A stretch of DNA of 62,150 nt from Lentibacillus sp. Marseille-P4043 (lineage in GTDB: Bacteria; Bacillota; Bacilli; Bacillales; Amphibacillaceae), in NCBI RefSeq assembly GCF_900258515.1, contig NZ_LT984884.1, positions 3,661,230 through 3,723,379 on the forward strand, in the 5' to 3' direction. Shown one piece after another: positions 59,499-62,150 of this stretch. Below the pieces are notes generated by a model. That model was not told the origin of the DNA. It ran no database searches and saw nothing but the letters and a program-made list of their open reading frames with translations. The position numbers and the translations under genes are program-made. Positions within the stretch are counted from its first letter, which is position 1. Each line of letters starts with the position of its first letter.

Positions 59499-60593
59499 GT
59501 GTCGCAGTTTATATCTATCGTGAAAAAAACAGCAATTTTAGTAAACAGCAATATTAAAGAGGTGAGTTTTTTGGAATCAAAATCAATGAATACTATTAAA
59601 GTAGTAATGCACGATCAATTTGAAGCTGCAGGAAAAAAGATTGGAGACGAATGGCTTGTCCCGCTTTCTCTAATAGAAAAAGGATACAACATTAGTAAAC
59701 AATGGAATGAAAAAGAGGAAACGTTAAAAATTAATGTGACTAATGCAAGAGTATCCGAGATTAAAAACTATGATCATAAAGGGAATTATTTACATTATGA
59801 CAAAAATAGAGTTGAAAACTGGAATGTAACATTCACGCCTGATGGAATACCAAAAACAATTTATCCCCATGGTCAATATTTTAACCCGTCTACTATTGCT
59901 CAATATGGCTTGCAACATTATAGTCTATATCTAAAAAATAATGATACCGTTAGTAAAGGTAAATTTTTAAAGGTAGCCAATTGGTTTGTAAATAACCAAG
60001 ATTACCGTGGTGGCTGGGCATATAGCTTTGATCATGACTTTTATCCAAATAGGTTAGATAAACTAAAAGCTCCATGGTATTCGGCTATAGGTTTAGGGAA
60101 TGCGATGTCAGTTTTATCACGAGCATACTTTTTAACAAAGAATACGAAATATAACAGTTGTGCCCTGAGAGCCAAAACACTTTTTAAAACACCATCAGCT
60201 AATAACGGGGTGCAGGCTAAATTTGAAAATAGATTTTTATTTTACGAGGAATGCCCTACAGATCCCCCCAGCTATATTTTAAACGGCTTTATGTTTGCCT
60301 TAATTGGACTATATGATTTATATAAAGCTACAAATGATAAAGAAATAAAATGGTTATATGATGAGGGAATCATTTCACTAAAACGAATGCTCCCGCTATA
60401 TGATTTAGGAAACCGTACAGCATATGACCTAACCCATTATACAACAGATGGTGGATTTCCGAATGTAGCAACGTGGGGATATCATATCGGGCATATTCAT
60501 TTGCTGGCTGCGTTGAATTCAATCGAGAAAGACCCGAAACTGGACGAAGCTTTACTACGATGGAAAGGATATTTAAAAGGGAACGTCAAATAA
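59499..60593 (+). CDS. D-glucuronyl C5-epimerase-like protein
   Basis: Encodes 364 residues from a GTG (59499) eight bases after GAAAGGAA; a TTG at 59571 after GAGGTGAG is an alternative. Residues about 8-75 look like a truncated copper-amine-oxidase-type stalk domain (TAILVNSNIKEV, EWLVPLSLIEKGYNISKQWN). The rest is the C-terminal domain of the glucuronyl C5-epimerase family: YPHGQYFNPSTIAQYGLQHYSLYL, DYRGGWAYSF, APWYSAIGLGNAMSVLSRAY, EECPTDPPSYILNGFMFALIGLYDLY and the end TDGGFPNVATWGYHIGHIHLL. Animal members turn glucuronate into iduronate in heparan sulfate. No signal peptide is visible with either start; the upstream MITE begins 32 bases before and may have removed one. Confidence 0.8.
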   Translation: MSQFISIVKKTAILVNSNIKEVSFLESKSMNTIKVVMHDQFEAAGKKIGDEWLVPLSLIEKGYNISKQWNEKEETLKINVTNARVSEIKNYDHKGNYLHYDKNRVENWNVTFTPDGIPKTIYPHGQYFNPSTIAQYGLQHYSLYLKNNDTVSKGKFLKVANWFVNNQDYRGGWAYSFDHDFYPNRLDKLKAPWYSAIGLGNAMSVLSRAYFLTKNTKYNSCALRAKTLFKTPSANNGVQAKFENRFLFYEECPTDPPSYILNGFMFALIGLYDLYKATNDKEIKWLYDEGIISLKRMLPLYDLGNRTAYDLTHYTTDGGFPNVATWGYHIGHIHLLAALNSIEKDPKLDEALLRWKGYLKGNVK

Positions 60594-60617
60594 GGTCATT
60601 TAATTTTATTTAAGTAA

Positions 60618-60671
60618 AAACACACGTAAAAATGAGGTGAGATTTAACTCACCTCATTTTTACGTGTGTTT
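60618..60671. terminator. Bidirectional terminator with a 24-bp perfect stem
   Basis: The arm at 60618-60641 (AAACACACGTAAAAATGAGG and on) is the exact complement of 60648-60671. It lies between convergent epimerase genes. Confidence 0.9.
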
Positions 60672-60685
60672 ACATTTTTTCGTAA

Positions 60686-61663
60686 TTAATGGCCATCGTT
60701 CTGTTTTGTCTCTTTCACCCAATTCACCGTACGCATTATCCCATCCTTAAAAGGTGTCTTTTGCATCTGACCAACCATATCAACAAGTTTTCCCACTGAT
60801 CCTCGATGACTTTGAACATCTGCCTTTCGAGCAGGCTTTTTAAGAATAGTTCCCTTATATTTCATACTATCAACGACCGTTTCCACTACTGTTTTAATGG
60901 ATGTCTGCTGGTCTGTCGTAACGTTTACACATTCACCAGGAGGGATAACGGAAAATACTTTTAATACGATATTAGCCGTATCCTGTACATAAATATAATC
61001 TCTTGTTTGTTGACCATCCCCATGGATCTCTGGGGCAGTTCCTTCTAAGATTTTTTTAATGGTAAGTGGAATGACCCCTGCCATCTCTCCTTCAAAATTT
61101 TGCCTCGGTCCATAGTTATTAAAAGGCCGAACAATAAAAGCATCTAAATCAAACATTCTTACATAAGACTGCAGCATCAAATCTGCCGAGGCTTTCCCTG
61201 CTGCATATGTTGTCAATGGGATAAGGGGATGTCCTTCATCCATAGGTTGGTATTGAGCTGAACCATAGGCCTCTGATGATGAAAAATGACATAATGTTTG
61301 AAAAGCATTTTTTCGTTGAAGTTCCAATAAATTTTTTAAGACAAGTACATTTGTCAAAAAAGCATTGGCAGGGTTCATGAAGGAATAGTTTAGCGGTTTG
61401 GTTGCGCAGTTAAAGACAATGTCAATCTCATATTTTTCGATGATGTAGGTAAGTGCCTCTTGATTCTCAGCATTATCTACATGGAGGATTGCTCCCTTAT
61501 TTAATGCATGATTTAAGTTATCTTTTGTTCCGATAAATAGATTATCCATAATGATAACTTGGTTTGCACCCTCTGTTATTAGCTGATCTACCAAATGACT
61601 ACCAATAAAACCGGCACCTCCAACAACTAAAATGGTGCTATTCTTAATTGATTGTCGTTTCAA
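60686..61663 (-). CDS. NAD-dependent nucleotide-sugar epimerase/dehydratase (extended SDR)
   Basis: Encodes 325 residues. The NAD-binding GGAGFIGSHLVDQL is at 15-28, the catalytic YAAGK (tyrosine and lysine) near 155, with SSSEAYG before it and RPFNNYGPRQNFEGEMAGVIP after it, as in UDP-glucose 4-epimerases, UDP-glucuronate epimerases and decarboxylases. It would supply an activated sugar for the surface polysaccharide. Exact product uncertain. ATG start with GGAATGGAC, a weak site, upstream. Confidence 0.83.
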   Translation of the reverse strand: MKRQSIKNSTILVVGGAGFIGSHLVDQLITEGANQVIIMDNLFIGTKDNLNHALNKGAILHVDNAENQEALTYIIEKYEIDIVFNCATKPLNYSFMNPANAFLTNVLVLKNLLELQRKNAFQTLCHFSSSEAYGSAQYQPMDEGHPLIPLTTYAAGKASADLMLQSYVRMFDLDAFIVRPFNNYGPRQNFEGEMAGVIPLTIKKILEGTAPEIHGDGQQTRDYIYVQDTANIVLKVFSVIPPGECVNVTTDQQTSIKTVVETVVDSMKYKGTILKKPARKADVQSHRGSVGKLVDMVGQMQKTPFKDGIMRTVNWVKETKQNDGH

Positions 61664-61695
61664 TCTTTGTCCATTCCTTTCTAAATGTTTATTTA

Positions 61696-61756
61696 AGGCC
61701 CTTTTCGTATGATTGTTGCTTTTTCATTTCGTAGTTGATATAAAATGCGACATAAC
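61696..61756. repeat. Leader-type repeat, copy 2
   Basis: GGCCCTTTTCGTATGATTG, TTTCATTTCGTAGTTGATAT and AAAATGCGACATAAC; homologous to 58762-58824. A shorter related piece is at 50310-50345. Confidence 0.65.
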
Positions 61757-61799
61757 TTTTTACGTGACTTCCACTCATCCTATAAAAGAGAGTGCTAAT

Positions 61800-61930
61800 C
61801 CAGCGCTGCGGAAAAATACTCGCTTTCCATGGGGAACGCTTCAGCCTCCTCGCTCGCAAAGAACGCTCGCTGCGGGGTCTTCAGACTGTTCCTTTTCCCA
61901 TTGGAGTCTCGCATTTTTCCGCAGCTTAGA
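61800..61930. repeat. MITE-like element, diverged copy with inverted ends
   Basis: Ends GCTGCGGAAAAATAC and GCATTTTTCCGCAGC are inverted repeats. Inside are CGCTTTCC, CTTCAGCCTCCTC, CTGCGGGGTCTTCAGAC and GGAGTCT, the blocks of the other copies. Confidence 0.8.
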
Positions 61931-62010
61931 ATAGTTTTCTGTTCAAATGATAAAAACTTTTCTAAACGTCGATTCAAATGGGCAATAACCACGCTATAAT
62001 CAAAAGTTCT

Positions 62011-62150
62011 CTACCAGCGGAGGCAGAATACGTAGACTCCTGCGGGAACAGCACGAGTCTGAAGACCCCGCAGCGGCGGTTTTCCGTGAGGAGGCTGAAG
62101 CCGTGCCCGCGGAAAGCGAAGTATTCTGCCGGAGCGGAATTCAGACATTG
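62011..62150. repeat. MITE-like element, copy identical to 59328-59467
   Basis: 140 bases, identical to the copy 2.7 kb upstream and in the same direction. The window ends at the last matching base, so the repeat may extend further. Confidence 0.93.

Overview
The window is a low-GC Firmicute chromosome segment, most likely from a halotolerant, endospore-forming Bacillaceae of the Virgibacillus/Oceanobacillus type. Evidence: strong GGAGG ribosome sites with many TTG/GTG starts, S-box and THI-box riboswitches, spore genes (CotD, CotF-like, CotW/CotX-like, CwlJ, SspP), an ectoine hydroxylase with all iron ligands, and an OpuE/PutP sodium/proline symporter. The genus is an inference.

Layout. 1-133: end of an IS256-type insertion sequence that cut into a short tandem-repeat array (134-330). 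394-9765: M42 peptidase, a lipoprotein, a probable DehI haloacid dehalogenase-GlcD oxidase pair, a CotF-like protein, a haem-globin chemoreceptor carrying a C-terminal zinc (CZB) domain, an exonuclease and an RDD protein. 10029-14434: SAM-riboswitch operon for methionine synthesis. 14603-18241: a frameshifted mini-gene, an FAH-family hydrolase, and an ECF sigma/anti-sigma pair. 18242-24312: proC, a second (21-bp) tandem-repeat array, and a Fur-controlled efeO-efeB-efeU iron-uptake operon. 24411-32495: ectD, TraB-like protein, opuE/putP, a flavin dehydrogenase/hydroxyacid oxidase pair and csaA. 32663-45600: mixed small genes with several decaying ones, an APH-type kinase, aroK, cwlJ, sspP, acyl-CoA dehydrogenase, ykaA-pit and coat genes. 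45408-50069: TPP-riboswitch operon for uptake of a thiamine-related compound, plus a Dph6-like ATP pyrophosphatase. 50379-50751: third repeat array, same family as the first. 50970-52084: a short membrane ORF followed by a second YidC insertase gene. 52146-54210: spore coat cluster. 54569-62150: surface-polysaccharide genes (oxidoreductase, glycosyltransferases, hexapeptide acetyltransferase, glucuronyl C5-epimerase, nucleotide-sugar epimerase) embedded in MITE-like repeats, two copies of which are identical over 140 bp and flank the last two genes.

The most notable system is at 50970-52084. The ORF before yidC2 looks like a MifM-type nascent-chain sensor: one N-terminal membrane segment, an I-x-x-W-I motif and a DDDTD acidic stretch at the residue numbers I recall for Bacillus subtilis MifM, and a 9-bp hairpin that hides the yidC2 Shine-Dalgarno sequence. 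Unlike the B. subtilis arrangement as I remember it, the sensor ORF runs 64 bases into yidC2.
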